This document shows, in pieces, positions 40,918 to 50,031 of a stretch of 64,000 nucleotides of DNA. The stretch's first letter is position 1. Each line of letters starts with the position of its first letter. A program made the translations under genes and the position numbers. The notes below the pieces were generated by a model. The model searched no databases and was not told where the DNA came from. It saw nothing but the letters and a program-made list of their open reading frames with translations. The DNA comes from Streptomyces sp. NBC_01283 (lineage in GTDB: Bacteria; Actinomycetota; Actinomycetes; Streptomycetales; Streptomycetaceae). Where the stretch lies: assembly GCF_041435335.1 (NCBI RefSeq), contig NZ_CP108430.1, positions 930,001-994,000 of the forward strand. Reading direction: 5' to 3'.

Positions 40918-41877
40918 TCAGCGGGCCGCCACGGGGCGGATCAACTCCCAGGCCTGAACAGCGAAGTCGAGGGTCATGCCGTGGCGCTCGTACAGGGCGA
41001 GGGCGCCACTGCTGTCGGTGTCCACAGCCAGGCCGATCCGCTCGCGCCCCAGCGCCGCGTAGTGGCCGAAGGCATGCCGCAGGAGGTAGCTGCCCAGGCC
41101 GTTCGCCCGGGCCTTGCGCAGCACTCCGAGGTGGCCGATCCAGGCCATCGAGGTGCGGTCGTTGTCAGTGTGAAGCACCGCCGCGTCACCCAGGCCGTCG
41201 AGGTGCGCGATCCACATCAGCGACCAGTCGGCGCGCTCGGCGTCGAGATCGTCCAGCCACTGTTCGTACGTGCGGGGGTGGAAGTCGAAGTGCTCGGCGA
41301 AGGTCTCCTGAAGCAGTGCGTGAGCACGTCGGCGGTCCGGCTCGGCCAGGCAGGGGCGCAGGGTCACACCGGGTGGCGGCTCCGGCAACCGGTCCGCTTC
41401 CCGGGACAGGGGGCGGACCATCGAGTTGTAGCGGCGGACCGGCGTCCAGCCTCGTTCACGCAGCGCGCGCAGGTCCATGGTGGGGGCGATGTTGAGGTGC
41501 AGGTGCACCACGGCCCGGTCCGCTCCGTTGGCGGCGGCCCGCTCGGCGGCGCGCGACTCCATCAGGTCCAGCAGGTGCTGGGAGGCCTGGGGCCGGTCGG
41601 GCAGCGTGCAGTATTCCGTGTCGATCTGCTGACCGCCGGACTCGTCCCACAGCAGGCCGTACGCGACCAGCCGCCCGTCGTCGAACAGCAGCCAGGAGTC
41701 GTGCTCCAGGTCAACTTCCGGGTGCTTCAAGTCGGCCTGGACAGCGCTGAGTTCGGTGTCGGCGCGGCCGATCTCCAGCAGGTCGATCTCATTGAGCAGC
41801 GCACACACCGCCGCCGCGTCGTCGACCGTCGCGGGGCGCACGGCAAGGCCTGGCGGGAGGGTGGTGGGCATGGTCAT
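40918..41877 (-). CDS. Tandem-GNAT acetyltransferase
   Basis: A 319-residue protein made of two GNAT folds. The N-terminal half (AVRPATVDDAAAVCALLNEID) keeps the fold but lacks an obvious acetyl-CoA loop. The C-terminal half has GHLGVLRKARANGLGSYLLRHAF, the R/Q-x-x-G-x-G/A pyrophosphate loop, and a final ALALYERHGM. This two-domain design is common in Streptomyces (mycothiol synthase-like shape). GGAGAG precedes ATG 41877. Substrate unknown. Confidence 0.85.
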   Translation of the reverse strand: MTMPTTLPPGLAVRPATVDDAAAVCALLNEIDLLEIGRADTELSAVQADLKHPEVDLEHDSWLLFDDGRLVAYGLLWDESGGQQIDTEYCTLPDRPQASQHLLDLMESRAAERAAANGADRAVVHLHLNIAPTMDLRALRERGWTPVRRYNSMVRPLSREADRLPEPPPGVTLRPCLAEPDRRRAHALLQETFAEHFDFHPRTYEQWLDDLDAERADWSLMWIAHLDGLGDAAVLHTDNDRTSMAWIGHLGVLRKARANGLGSYLLRHAFGHYAALGRERIGLAVDTDSSGALALYERHGMTLDFAVQAWELIRPVAAR

Positions 41878-41954
41878 GGATCCACTCTCCGATGCCGGGA
41901 GCCGGGTCCGCAACGGACTTTTCCGGGGCCCTGTCAGGGGCCTTCCGGCGCCGC

Positions 41955-41977
41955 GCCGGGGCCACGAGAGCCCCGGC
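41955..41977 (-). terminator. Hairpin downstream of the YhbS-like gene
   Basis: GCCGGGGC (41955-41962) pairs with GCCCCGGC (41970-41977) over a seven-base loop, 29 bp beyond the stop at 42006. Confidence 0.5.
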
Positions 41978-42005
41978 ACGGCAGAGTTCCGGCGGTGCCG
42001 GACGG

Positions 42006-42539
42006 TCAGATGCCGAACGGCGCGGCGTAGCGCACCATGCCGCTGGGCAGCGGGTGACCGGCGTCGAGGGCAAGGGCCATCATGGCCTCGTCCGGGACGT
42101 CGATGTTGATGCCGATGCCGTACGTCGAGGCACGGGTGAAGCCGAACCGCGGATAGTACGCCGGGTGCCCGAGGACCGTGACGAAGCGCTCGCCCCGGTC
42201 CGTGGCCACGCCGAGCGCGGCACGGATCGCCGCGGAGCCCGCACCGGTCTTCTGATGCTCGGGGAGTACGGCGACGGGGGCCAGGCACAGGGCCGGAGTG
42301 TCCCCGATGTGGCAGCGGGTCAGCAGCGCGTGGCCGACGATCCTGCCTGCCCGGTCGGTGGTGACGACGGACAGTCCGTCGGTCCACGCGGTGTCGGCGC
42401 GCAGCGCGTCGACGAGGTCGGCTTCCGCCGGGGTCTCGAACGCGGCGGCGACGACGGCGCGGATGGCGGGGATGTCAGCGCTGGTCTCGGCGCGCGTGAT
42501 CCAGGAGTTGCCCATGCTGTTGCTCATGGCGTTGCACAT
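42006..42539 (-). CDS. GNAT acetyltransferase, YhbS-like
   Basis: A 177-residue acetyltransferase. CLAPVAVLPEHQKTGAGSAAIRAAL is the acetyl-CoA binding region, and VTVLGHPAYYPRFGF is the YhbS-type signature. Several in-frame ATG codons occur within the first 14 residues; 42539 is given, and MGNSW (42515) is the shortest likely form. The substrate is unknown. A hairpin terminator lies downstream. Confidence 0.85.
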   Translation of the reverse strand: MCNAMSNSMGNSWITRAETSADIPAIRAVVAAAFETPAEADLVDALRADTAWTDGLSVVTTDRAGRIVGHALLTRCHIGDTPALCLAPVAVLPEHQKTGAGSAAIRAALGVATDRGERFVTVLGHPAYYPRFGFTRASTYGIGINIDVPDEAMMALALDAGHPLPSGMVRYAAPFGI

Positions 42540-42837
42540 GATGGATGTAGATCCGTTTCCTGGTGGGTTCGTGTGGGTGGTGCCCCGCGAGCTCACGCTC
42601 CCGGCGGGGCGAATCCGATCCGACTGAGGTCAGGCCACAGCCCGGGACGTGAGGGTGGTCCGGGCGGTGCGCACGGCAGTGGCCTCGAGCGCGGTCATCA
42701 ACCCCACCTCCCAACATCCTCGATCCGGATCACACGAACGCCGCCGACTTTACCATCGGGCCGCTTCCGGACGCGCGGCATGCGCCGCCGCCCGCCCCTC
42801 CCGTCACGCCCTGCGCGAGACTGTCTAAGGTGCCCGG

Positions 42838-43491
42838 ATGAGTGTTGTGGACATGAAGAAGTCAACGAGCGGGACGAGCGGAACAGTGACCCGGGGGATG
42901 TACTTCGTGTTCACCCTCATCGTGATCGCGGTCGGCTGGGCCATCGCTGCCGCCAACACCGGGATCTCTTGTCTCACGGTGGGCACGGACTGGATCCCGA
43001 TCTCCACCGGAGTCATCGGGTGCTTCGCCTTCGCGCTCCCCGTGGCCCTCCTTCACAACGCCCGGTGGCTCGCCCTCGCCTCCTTCCTGCCGGCGATCGG
43101 CGTCCTCGTGGGCTCGGTGCAGTACGCGCCCGAGGCCGCGCTTGACGCCCGGGGCTTGCGCACGAGCGTTCGCATCACGGCCGACAGCGCCGAAGCCGAC
43201 GGCTCGAACAACCACCGCTTCACCCTCGTCGGCCCGAAAGGCAAGCTCGACGAGCCCCTCACCTACAGCGGGGACAGCCCTGGGTGGGAGGTGGGCGAGC
43301 GGCTCGACGTCATCACTGACCCGGAAGGCGTCGTCCCGATGGAGGCCGCATCCGACGTCGACCCCGGGGGCCGACTCGGCACTCTGGCCGTAGGCGTCGG
43401 CGGATGGACGGGCATCGCGCTGCTTGCGGGACGACGCGGGTTCGTACGGCGTCGGGCGGGTCATCGTGTGACGCTGGAGGACCTCGCCTGA
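42838..43491 (+). CDS. Membrane protein of the DUF3592 kind
   Basis: A 217-residue protein. Two hydrophobic helices near the N-terminus (YFVFTLIVIAVGWAIAAA; VIGCFAFALPVALL), a third (LALASFLPAIGVLVGSV), then a soluble segment of about 75 residues (VRITADSAEADGSNNHRFTLVGP). A last helix is followed by a basic tail. The helix, beta-domain, helix layout resembles DUF3592 proteins. No RBS is clear. Function unknown. Confidence 0.7.
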   Translation: MSVVDMKKSTSGTSGTVTRGMYFVFTLIVIAVGWAIAAANTGISCLTVGTDWIPISTGVIGCFAFALPVALLHNARWLALASFLPAIGVLVGSVQYAPEAALDARGLRTSVRITADSAEADGSNNHRFTLVGPKGKLDEPLTYSGDSPGWEVGERLDVITDPEGVVPMEAASDVDPGGRLGTLAVGVGGWTGIALLAGRRGFVRRRAGHRVTLEDLA

Positions 43492-43616
43492 GACTGATTC
43501 CGGAGTTTCCGCACGCGCATGAGCATGAGCCTGCCTCTCGACCGAAGCGGGGCCACGGCAGAAGGGACAGAAACCTTGGGCACTCCGCAAGCCGCCCGAG
43601 CGCGGGTGGTACAGCC

Positions 43617-43892
43617 GTGAACACCGCGGCGGCCACCGGCCTGCTCCACCTGATCGCCGCCGAGCCGACGCTGCTCCCCGCGGCGCCGCAGGACGCGGAG
43701 GGCGACACCCTGCTGCGCCGCGTCCACGACGAACACCACCTCTGCCTGGGCTGCGGACGCACGGCGAGCTGCGCCGTCATCGTCCACTCCCCCGCCGGAG
43801 ACCGCTGGCTGGACCTGTGCTCCTCCTGCTGGCCCACGATCCGCCGCGCCAACGACGTCACCGACGAAGGCGAAGACGAATCGGCACCGTGA
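43617..43892 (+). CDS. Small CxxC zinc-binding-like protein
   Basis: A 91-residue cytosolic protein with CLGCGRTASC and a later CSSC, plus nearby histidines (DEHHLC), a probable treble-clef or ribbon zinc site. The C-terminus is acidic. The GTG start is weakly supported and no family is named. It lies just upstream of the STAND gene on the same strand, separated by a palindrome at 43901-43915. Confidence 0.55.
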   Translation: MNTAAATGLLHLIAAEPTLLPAAPQDAEGDTLLRRVHDEHHLCLGCGRTASCAVIVHSPAGDRWLDLCSSCWPTIRRANDVTDEGEDESAP

Positions 43893-43900
43893 GCCGGCAC

Positions 43901-43915
43901 GCCAACTATGTTGGC
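43901..43915. promoter_or_regulatory. 15-bp dyad upstream of the STAND gene
   Basis: GCCAAC-TAT-GTTGGC is a perfect 6-bp inverted repeat with a three-base centre, about 70 bp before the STAND start. It overlaps the only AT-rich patch in the gap and is a candidate operator. Confidence 0.5.
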
Positions 43916-43984
43916 AGGCACGACACTTGGGCACTCTGAGGGCATCGAGGGGCGCAGCAATGCCGGACATGCCGGAGGTCGACC

Positions 43985-46468
43985 GTGGGTCATGGGGTTC
44001 GCTGGACGGTCGTGGTGATCTCCACGCTGGGCGCCTTTGCCGTGCCGTGGGCCGTGCTGACAGCCATCGACGCGGGTCCGGAAGCCGCCCTCGCGCTCGC
44101 GTCGACGGCCAGCGCCTCGGTGTTGAGCGCGGGGGGCTGGTTCGCCGCCCGTGGCTCTGCACCGGCCTCTCCGACCCCAGGCGGTACGCCGATGCCATCA
44201 CCGGACGAGCCTCTGATCATCGGGCCACTGCCGCACGAGCCCCTCGCCTTCCAGGAACGCGCCGAACTGTTCGAGGCGGTCGAGATGAGCATGGAAAGCG
44301 ATCGGGTCACGGTCGTCTGCGCGCTCACCGGCGGCCGTGGCGTGGGGAAGACGCAGTTGGCCGGGGCGTACGCGCGCGCTTGTGTGGACGCCGGCTGGAG
44401 TGTCGTCGTCTGGATCGTGGCCGAGGTGCCGGGACAGGTCGTCGCCGGGCTCGATGAAGTCGCGGACGTGGCAGGGGTCAAGGGTGGCATCCAGGACGCT
44501 CAGCTCGCGGCTGCCGCGGCGCGTCGGTGGCTCGAGCGGCTGCGGCAGCCCGCCCTGCTGGTGCTCGACAATGTCGTCGATCCGGACGAAGTGGCGCCCT
44601 GGCTGCCTCGTACGGGCCCCACTCGCACTCTCATCACCAGTACGGTGCGCTCCGTCACCCATCTCGGCGCCACCGTGGACATCGGGGTGTTCACTCGGGA
44701 TGAAGCTGTGGCGTTCCTGCGCCGGACGGCGGGGGCCGGGGATACAGAGGGCCGCTCCCACGCCGAAGCCGGGGCGTTGGCCGAGGATCTGGGCAAGCTT
44801 CCGCTGGCCCTGGCCCAGGCCGCGTGGGTGATCCGTACGCAGGGCCTTACCTTCGCCGAGTACCGGGACCGTTTCCGGCACAACCGGCTCGCGCAGGTCG
44901 TCCGGCGTGCACCGGGTGAGCCGTACCCGATGGGGGCGGCGGCCGCCCTGGCGCTGGCAATCGAGCACGTGCAGACCGGCGAGGACGCCGCGGCGGTACG
45001 TCGCGTGGTGGAACTCATGTCGCTCCTGTCGCCGTCCGGCGTGCACCGCGACGATCTGCGTAGCGTCTGTGCGGACCAGGACGTGGCCCGGACAGACGGC
45101 GCGGTGGGCCGGTTGTGCGAAGCCTCTGTGGTGACGCTGAGCCTGGACGGAACCACCGTCCTGATGCACCGACTCGTCCAGCGGATCGTCCGGGACCAGC
45201 TCATCGACGAGGGGCGTCTCGGCGCTCGCCTGGCCGAAGCATCAGCGGCCCTGCGCCGCCTGCTGACGGAGGCCGAAGGCGCCACCACGCCGGACGCAGC
45301 CGACCGGGGTCTCACCGACCACATCCTGGCGCTGTGGGCGGCGGCCGAGCCTCTCGGCGATGACGGCCTCCGCGATCTGCTGGATCTGCCGCGAGCCGCG
45401 GTGACGCTGCTGGTGGGCCGAGGTGAAGCGGCGCGTGCGTGTGCGGTCGGCCAGGAAATGCTGGCCGAGCACGAGCGGCTCGTGCCGCCCCAGGACGACA
45501 ACTTCTTCGCGGCGTTGGACGCACTGACCCATGCGTACCAGGCGCTGGATCGGTTCGACGTGGCGGTGGTACTGCGCGAACGGTCTGTAGCCGCCGCACG
45601 GGAACGGTTCGGTCCGCTCCACCCGAAACCACTGCGGCGGGTCAACGCGCTCGGCTACGCGCTGGAAGGAGCCGGGCGGCTCGACGACGCGGAGGCACTG
45701 CACCGGAAGAATCTCGCCGACAGCCTCGGTGTCAACGGTCCGGACACTCACACGACGCTGCTGGCACAGATCAATCTGGCCAGCACGCTGAGGTCCAGAG
45801 GCGACGACGCGGCGGCGCTGGCGCTTTTCGAGAAGAACGCCCGGGACAGTGAGCGCGGCATGGGATCCGACCATGGAGTCACCCGCAACGCCCGCGGTGA
45901 ACTGGCCCGTATGTACGAGCGCGTGGGTCGCTACGAGGACTCCCTGGCCCTGCACGACCTCGTCCTTGCCGACACCTTTCGCACCGAACGCAGGGGCACT
46001 TACCTCCACCTTTGGTGGGGGCGCTACCGGGCGCTCGCGCTGGAGGGTGTCGGTCGCGTCGACGATGCCATTGAGGAACTGAACCATCTGCTGCGGCTGG
46101 GGGAGGAAGAGTTCGGCCACGACAATCCGGAGACCCTGGTGATCCGGCTCTTCCTGGCCCGCGCGCACACCGCGGCCGGTCACCATTCCCGCGCCCTCAA
46201 GCTCTTCGCCCAGGTCGCCTCCGATCGACGGCGCGTTCTTGGCCCGGACAGTCGTCGCTCCCTCAACGCCCGCCGCAATCTCGGCCTCGCCCTGCTGGCT
46301 GCGGGCAAACGCTCCCGCGCCGTCAGCACCCTCAGTGAGGTGCTCGTCGACTACGAGCGCGTACTCGGTCCGGCACACCCCTACACCGAAGGAGCCCGCG
46401 CCGACCTCGCCCGCGCCCGTGGGGCGTCCATGCCGGCAAGGCGGGCCCCGATCCCCCGAGGCCGATGA
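43985..46468 (+). CDS. STAND NTPase: membrane helix, NB-ARC and TPR repeats
   Basis: An 827-residue protein. Two short hydrophobic segments lie in residues 8-57, then a proline-rich linker. An NB-ARC NTPase spans residues about 85-400: Walker A GGRGVGKTQ (116-124), Walker B ALLVLDNV, and LGKLPLALAQAA, the GLPLA motif. Residues 480-810 are TPR repeats of the kinesin-light-chain style (DDAEALHRKNLADSLG, GHHSRALKLFAQV). Such proteins are switches that oligomerise on ligand binding; in bacteria they act in regulation or anti-phage defence. GGAGG six bases before GTG 43985 sets the start. No effector domain is seen. Confidence 0.88.
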   Translation: MGHGVRWTVVVISTLGAFAVPWAVLTAIDAGPEAALALASTASASVLSAGGWFAARGSAPASPTPGGTPMPSPDEPLIIGPLPHEPLAFQERAELFEAVEMSMESDRVTVVCALTGGRGVGKTQLAGAYARACVDAGWSVVVWIVAEVPGQVVAGLDEVADVAGVKGGIQDAQLAAAAARRWLERLRQPALLVLDNVVDPDEVAPWLPRTGPTRTLITSTVRSVTHLGATVDIGVFTRDEAVAFLRRTAGAGDTEGRSHAEAGALAEDLGKLPLALAQAAWVIRTQGLTFAEYRDRFRHNRLAQVVRRAPGEPYPMGAAAALALAIEHVQTGEDAAAVRRVVELMSLLSPSGVHRDDLRSVCADQDVARTDGAVGRLCEASVVTLSLDGTTVLMHRLVQRIVRDQLIDEGRLGARLAEASAALRRLLTEAEGATTPDAADRGLTDHILALWAAAEPLGDDGLRDLLDLPRAAVTLLVGRGEAARACAVGQEMLAEHERLVPPQDDNFFAALDALTHAYQALDRFDVAVVLRERSVAAARERFGPLHPKPLRRVNALGYALEGAGRLDDAEALHRKNLADSLGVNGPDTHTTLLAQINLASTLRSRGDDAAALALFEKNARDSERGMGSDHGVTRNARGELARMYERVGRYEDSLALHDLVLADTFRTERRGTYLHLWWGRYRALALEGVGRVDDAIEELNHLLRLGEEEFGHDNPETLVIRLFLARAHTAAGHHSRALKLFAQVASDRRRVLGPDSRRSLNARRNLGLALLAAGKRSRAVSTLSEVLVDYERVLGPAHPYTEGARADLARARGASMPARRAPIPRGR

Positions 46469-46624
46469 ATATCGAAGGCCTTCAGGGGATCACCGTGCAG
46501 CCATGTCCCTCGTCCCGATGGGGGAAGCGAGGCGTAGGGCGGGGGGAACGGGGGACCCGGGAGCGACGCGGACCACGCAGCGGCATGCACCCGGGCTTCC
46601 GTTCGACGACCACAGGGAGGCGCG

Positions 46625-47062
46625 ATGTCGACGCAGACCCATCGCCTCATCATCCATGAGCTCGCACGGTGCGACGAGTGTGCTGTGCTGCGCGTGAGCG
46701 GTGAACTCGACCGGGGCGGCGAGAAGTTCTTCCTGCGCACCCTCGGTACCGCCGTCATGGCCGGTCATCGACATCTCATACTCGACGTGACGGCGCTGGT
46801 GTTCTGCGATTCGCGTGGACTCAACTGCCTGCTCGGGGTGCGGTGGTTGCTGCGACGCCGCGAGGGCCAGCTCCTGCTGGCGGGAGCCGGCAAGCATCTG
46901 GCCGAACTGCTGGCCCTGACCGGCAGCACGGAGATCTTCCCCCGCTATCTCACGGTGGGCCAGGCCCTGTTGGCCCTGCCGCCCTCGCATCGCCCCGTCT
47001 GGCCGCCCTCGCCCACCGCCCACGCGGACGGCAAGCCGGCCGACACCCCGCCGCGCGACTGA
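46625..47062 (+). CDS. STAS-domain anti-anti-sigma factor
   Basis: A 145-residue SpoIIAA/RsbV-like protein. LILDVTALVFCDSRGLNCLL carries the serine phosphorylated by RsbW-type kinases; dephosphorylated STAS proteins release sigma factors from anti-sigma factors. A proline-rich tail of about 25 residues is added. No anti-sigma gene is adjacent. The SpoIIE/HATPase protein at 11460 and the HATPase fragment at the right edge are the only candidate partners in this window. Confidence 0.88.
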   Translation: MSTQTHRLIIHELARCDECAVLRVSGELDRGGEKFFLRTLGTAVMAGHRHLILDVTALVFCDSRGLNCLLGVRWLLRRREGQLLLAGAGKHLAELLALTGSTEIFPRYLTVGQALLALPPSHRPVWPPSPTAHADGKPADTPPRD

Positions 47063-47358
47063 CGCTACTCCGCCCGGGCCAGGGCGATCGCACCCTGAAG
47101 ACGCTCCCCTGCCTCGTACATGCTGTTCCTGCGGGTCAGCAGGTAAGGGCCTCCGACGTTCCGCGCGCCCACGTCAGCGTGCTTGATCCCCCGCGATGGC
47201 AGGTCGTGTCGGGACACGCGGCGCAGAACGTCTCGGTCGAACCGCTCGGCAGCATCGAGGTGGAGAGCACCGCCTTGTCGTACGTGAAATAGGTGCCGTC
47301 CTTGGAACGGGCGAGGCGGGTAACGAACTTTCTTCGCCGAACTGGGCGGCCGGGAAGG
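47063..47358 (-). pseudogene. Possible gene remnant
   Basis: About 300 bp with no convincing complete gene. On the minus strand one frame reads through to a stop at 47065-47067 and ends KHADVGARNVGGPYLLTRR... ARAE, with sensible protein character. A second frame carries SKDGTYFTYDK and ETFCAACPDTTC. Neither has a start with an RBS, and they overlap, as in a frameshifted remnant. No parent family is identified. Confidence 0.25.
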
Positions 47359-47955
47359 TCAGTCGACCGTCGGCACCGCGGCGTCGAGAAGGGGCCCGAG
47401 TTCCGTGGCGACGGCGGTCAGCGCACGGACGTCCCGTTCGGCCCGGGCCATCAGAATCGCCCCCTCCAGGGAGCTGATCATGAGGGTGGCGAGCGCGTCG
47501 GCCCGCACCTCCGGGACGCCCATGTCCGTCAGGGCGCGGGCCACCGAGCCGCTCCAGGTGGTGAAAGCGGTGGACACGGCCTCTCGCGTGGACTCGGTGG
47601 ACTCCGCACAGTCGACCGTCGCGGCGGCGACGGGGCAGCCGCCCTCGAATCCGGCGTTCCGGTACTCGTCGGTCCACTGACGCACCATCTCGGCGAACAG
47701 CCCGCTGGGAGTCGGCTCGGGCAGGGCCGCGAGGAAACGGCCGATGCGGCGGCTCGCGTAGCGGCCGGCCCAGCCCACCGCCTCGTTGACCAACTCCTCC
47801 TTGCCCCCGGGGAAGTGGTGCTGGATCGATCCGCGCGGCGCCCGGGCGTGCGCGGCGACGTCGCGCATCCCCGTGGCGGCGACCCCGTCGCGCCGGATGA
47901 GCTGGGCCCCGCTGAAGACCATCCGCTCGCGGGGCCCACGTCCTGACACCGCCAT
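47359..47955 (-). CDS. TetR-family regulator (YxaF/AcnR-like)
   Basis: A 198-residue regulator. The N-terminal HTH includes FSGAQLIRRDGVAATGMRDVAAHARAPRGSIQHHFPGGKEEL, the LmrA/YxaF-like subgroup with SIxHHFPxGK. A ligand pocket domain with GGCPVAAATVDCAE follows. GGAGG six bases before ATG 47955 fixes the start. It is divergent from a hydroxyacid-dehydrogenase gene, with two identical TATGAC-N4-GTCATA sites between them, so it almost certainly represses both. Confidence 0.9.
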   Translation of the reverse strand: MAVSGRGPRERMVFSGAQLIRRDGVAATGMRDVAAHARAPRGSIQHHFPGGKEELVNEAVGWAGRYASRRIGRFLAALPEPTPSGLFAEMVRQWTDEYRNAGFEGGCPVAAATVDCAESTESTREAVSTAFTTWSGSVARALTDMGVPEVRADALATLMISSLEGAILMARAERDVRALTAVATELGPLLDAAVPTVD

Positions 47956-48011
47956 GCCCGACCTCCACCGCTCTCCGACGCCACAGTGCGCCTGTCTTCC
48001 GGAACTCACTC

Positions 48012-48054
48012 TATGACCACCGTCATAAAGTGCACTACTATGACCGCTGTCATA
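48012..48054. promoter_or_regulatory. Two TetR operators
   Basis: TATGAC-CACC-GTCATA (48012-48027) and TATGAC-CGCT-GTCATA (48039-48054) are two copies of the same 16-bp dyad, 27 bp apart centre to centre, between divergent genes. The half-sites are identical, which random sequence would rarely give. Confidence 0.85.
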
Positions 48055-48118
48055 GTCGATGACGGCGACGGCGATGCGTCAGCGCGAGCCGGACGCAGAC
48101 CGCAAGCGGAGGTGCGTC

Positions 48119-49003
48119 GTGCACACAGGCTTCGTCGGACTAGGAGTCATGGGTCAGCCCATGGCCCTCAACCTCGCCCGCGCGGGAACACCCCTCCTCG
48201 TCTGGAACCGCACCCCGGCCCGCTGCGAACCCCTGCGCGCCGCCGGGGCCGACATCGCGGCCGGCCCCGCCGACGTCTTCGACCGGGCCGACGTCGTGAT
48301 CCTCATGCTGGCCGACGAGAGCACCGTCGACGCGGTCCTGGGGCGCGGGACACGGGACTTCGCCGCGCGCGTCGCCGGGCACGTCATCGTCCACATGGGC
48401 ACGACGTCACCGGCGTACTCGGGCGGCCTCCAGGGCGACGTCCGCGCCGCGGGCGGGCGCTATGTCGAGGCCCCGGTCTCCGGCTCCCGAGTCCCGGCGG
48501 AGCAGGGCCAGTTGGTGGCCATGCTGGCAGGTGATGCCGACGCCGTGGACGCCGTGCGGCCCCTGCTCGCGCCCATGTGCCGGGAGACGTTCGACTGCGG
48601 ACACGTCCCCGACGCCCTGCAGATGAAACTCTCGGTCAACCTCTTCTTGATCACGCTGGTGACCGGTCTGGCCGAGGCCTTCCACTTCGCCGACCGGCAC
48701 GGACTCGACCGGCGCCGCTTCCTGGACGTCCTGGACGCGGGCCCGATGGCCAGCCCCGTGTCCCGCGTGAAGGCGCCGAAACTGCTCGCCCGCGACTTCG
48801 CCGTCCAGGCGGCGGCCAAAGACGTCCTGAAGAACAACCAGTTGATCGCGGAGGCCGCCCGTAAGGCCGGTCTGGCATCTCCCCTCCTCGACGTCTGCCA
48901 TGCCCTATTCGAGGAGACCGTGACGCAGGGCCACGGCGGCGAGGACATGGTGGCCGTACTGCGCGCGCTGGAGGCACGGACCGACTCCGCGCGCTACGAC
49001 TGA
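48119..49003 (+). CDS. NAD(P)-dependent beta-hydroxyacid dehydrogenase / imine reductase-like
   Basis: A 294-residue protein of the 3-hydroxyisobutyrate dehydrogenase family. The N-terminal dinucleotide fold has [19 protein letters not shown] and VWNRTPARC. The [10 protein letters not shown] segment and the helix with KLSVNLFL (catalytic-lysine region) follow. It oxidises beta-hydroxyacids or reduces related carbonyls/imines. GTG 48119 follows GGAGG. It is controlled by the divergent TetR protein, judging from the double operator. Confidence 0.87.
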   Translation: MHTGFVGLGVMGQPMALNLARAGTPLLVWNRTPARCEPLRAAGADIAAGPADVFDRADVVILMLADESTVDAVLGRGTRDFAARVAGHVIVHMGTTSPAYSGGLQGDVRAAGGRYVEAPVSGSRVPAEQGQLVAMLAGDADAVDAVRPLLAPMCRETFDCGHVPDALQMKLSVNLFLITLVTGLAEAFHFADRHGLDRRRFLDVLDAGPMASPVSRVKAPKLLARDFAVQAAAKDVLKNNQLIAEAARKAGLASPLLDVCHALFEETVTQGHGGEDMVAVLRALEARTDSARYD

Positions 49004-49067
49004 TCATCGCTGCGGTCCGTGCCCCTCTGCGGGCGCGTGGGAACCCTGCGGGTGTGTGGGAAACGGG

Positions 49068-49961
49068 TCAGACGACGATGACTCGGCGCCCGCGCGTGTG
49101 ACCGGCCTGGCTGTCGATGTGCGCCGCCGCGGCCTCGGCGAGGGCGTACGACTTCTCGACCGGGATGTGGAGCTTTCCCCGCGAGATGAGGCCGACGGCC
49201 TCGGCGAGCGCGTCGGGCACGCTCCCGGCCACGCCGGAGAACCGGACACCGAACTCCGGCGCACCGAGATCGGCGATGCTGATCACCTTTTGGGAGTCTC
49301 CGGTCAGCTCGACCAGCTCGCGGATCACTCCCGAGCCCGCCAGATCGAGAGCCGCGTCGACCTGGCCGAGCTGCCGCACCCGCTCGACCCAGCCCTCGCC
49401 GTACGTGGTGGGCACAGCGCCCAGGCTGCGCAAGTAGTCCTGGTTCGCGCCCCCCGCCGTGCCGATCACCGTGATGCCGCGGTCGCGGGCGATCTGCAGC
49501 ACGGCCGATCCGACTCCCCCGGACGCACCGCTGACCAGCAGCGTCTGCCCGGGCCGCACTCCGACCTCGCGGATGATCCGCAGCGCGGTCTCGACCACGG
49601 AGGGATAACCGGCCGCCTCTTCGAACGTCAGACCCTCGGGCATACGGGCCCAGGCCGACAGTACGGCGAACTCGGCGTAGGTGCTCGACCCTTCGCCGAA
49701 CACGTGGTCGCCGACCGCGACCCCTTCGACGCCCTCACCGATCTCGTCCACCGTCCCCGAGGCGTCAAGCCCGACCCCGGCGGGCAACTCGGTCGGATGG
49801 GCCCCAAGGACCTGGCCTTTCCGGACCCTCCAGTCGACGGGGTTCACTCCCGCCGCCCGTACGGCGATACGTATCCGGCCGGGGCCCGCGTGGGGCTCCT
49901 CGGCGTCGGTGAGGTGCAGGACATCCGGACCGCCGAACTCGGCGAAGCTCACTCTCTTCAT
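49068..49961 (-). CDS. Zinc-independent MDR quinone oxidoreductase
   Basis: A 297-residue medium-chain reductase of the quinone oxidoreductase group. The catalytic-domain core is AAGVNPVDWRVRKG and the NADPH motif SGASGGVGSAVLQIA. It lacks the cysteine/histidine zinc ligands of alcohol dehydrogenases. It probably reduces quinones or enals with NADPH. It is divergent from a TetR gene across a 70-bp AT-rich operator region, and both genes seem leaderless or nearly so. Confidence 0.9.
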   Translation of the reverse strand: MKRVSFAEFGGPDVLHLTDAEEPHAGPGRIRIAVRAAGVNPVDWRVRKGQVLGAHPTELPAGVGLDASGTVDEIGEGVEGVAVGDHVFGEGSSTYAEFAVLSAWARMPEGLTFEEAAGYPSVVETALRIIREVGVRPGQTLLVSGASGGVGSAVLQIARDRGITVIGTAGGANQDYLRSLGAVPTTYGEGWVERVRQLGQVDAALDLAGSGVIRELVELTGDSQKVISIADLGAPEFGVRFSGVAGSVPDALAEAVGLISRGKLHIPVEKSYALAEAAAAHIDSQAGHTRGRRVIVV

Positions 49962-49965
49962 GCGA

Positions 49966-50029
49966 CCGAACGTAGCACTAACCGATAGCTTTTCCTAACC
50001 GTTTTTGTTTTGTATTTGCTAGCGTTCGG
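49966..50029. promoter_or_regulatory. Divergent operator/promoter of MDR and TetR genes
   Basis: CCGAACG-TAGCA (49966-49977) is mirrored by TGCTAGCGTTCGG (50017-50029) with a single extra base. Between them CTAACCG occurs twice. The region is far more AT-rich than its surroundings. Each arm lies within seven bases of a start codon, so TetR binding could cover both. Confidence 0.65.
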
Positions 50030-50031
50030 GC

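Noticed and set aside
46843..47292. Plus-strand frame past the STAS gene
   Set aside because: It starts inside the STAS gene in another frame, with no RBS or domain.
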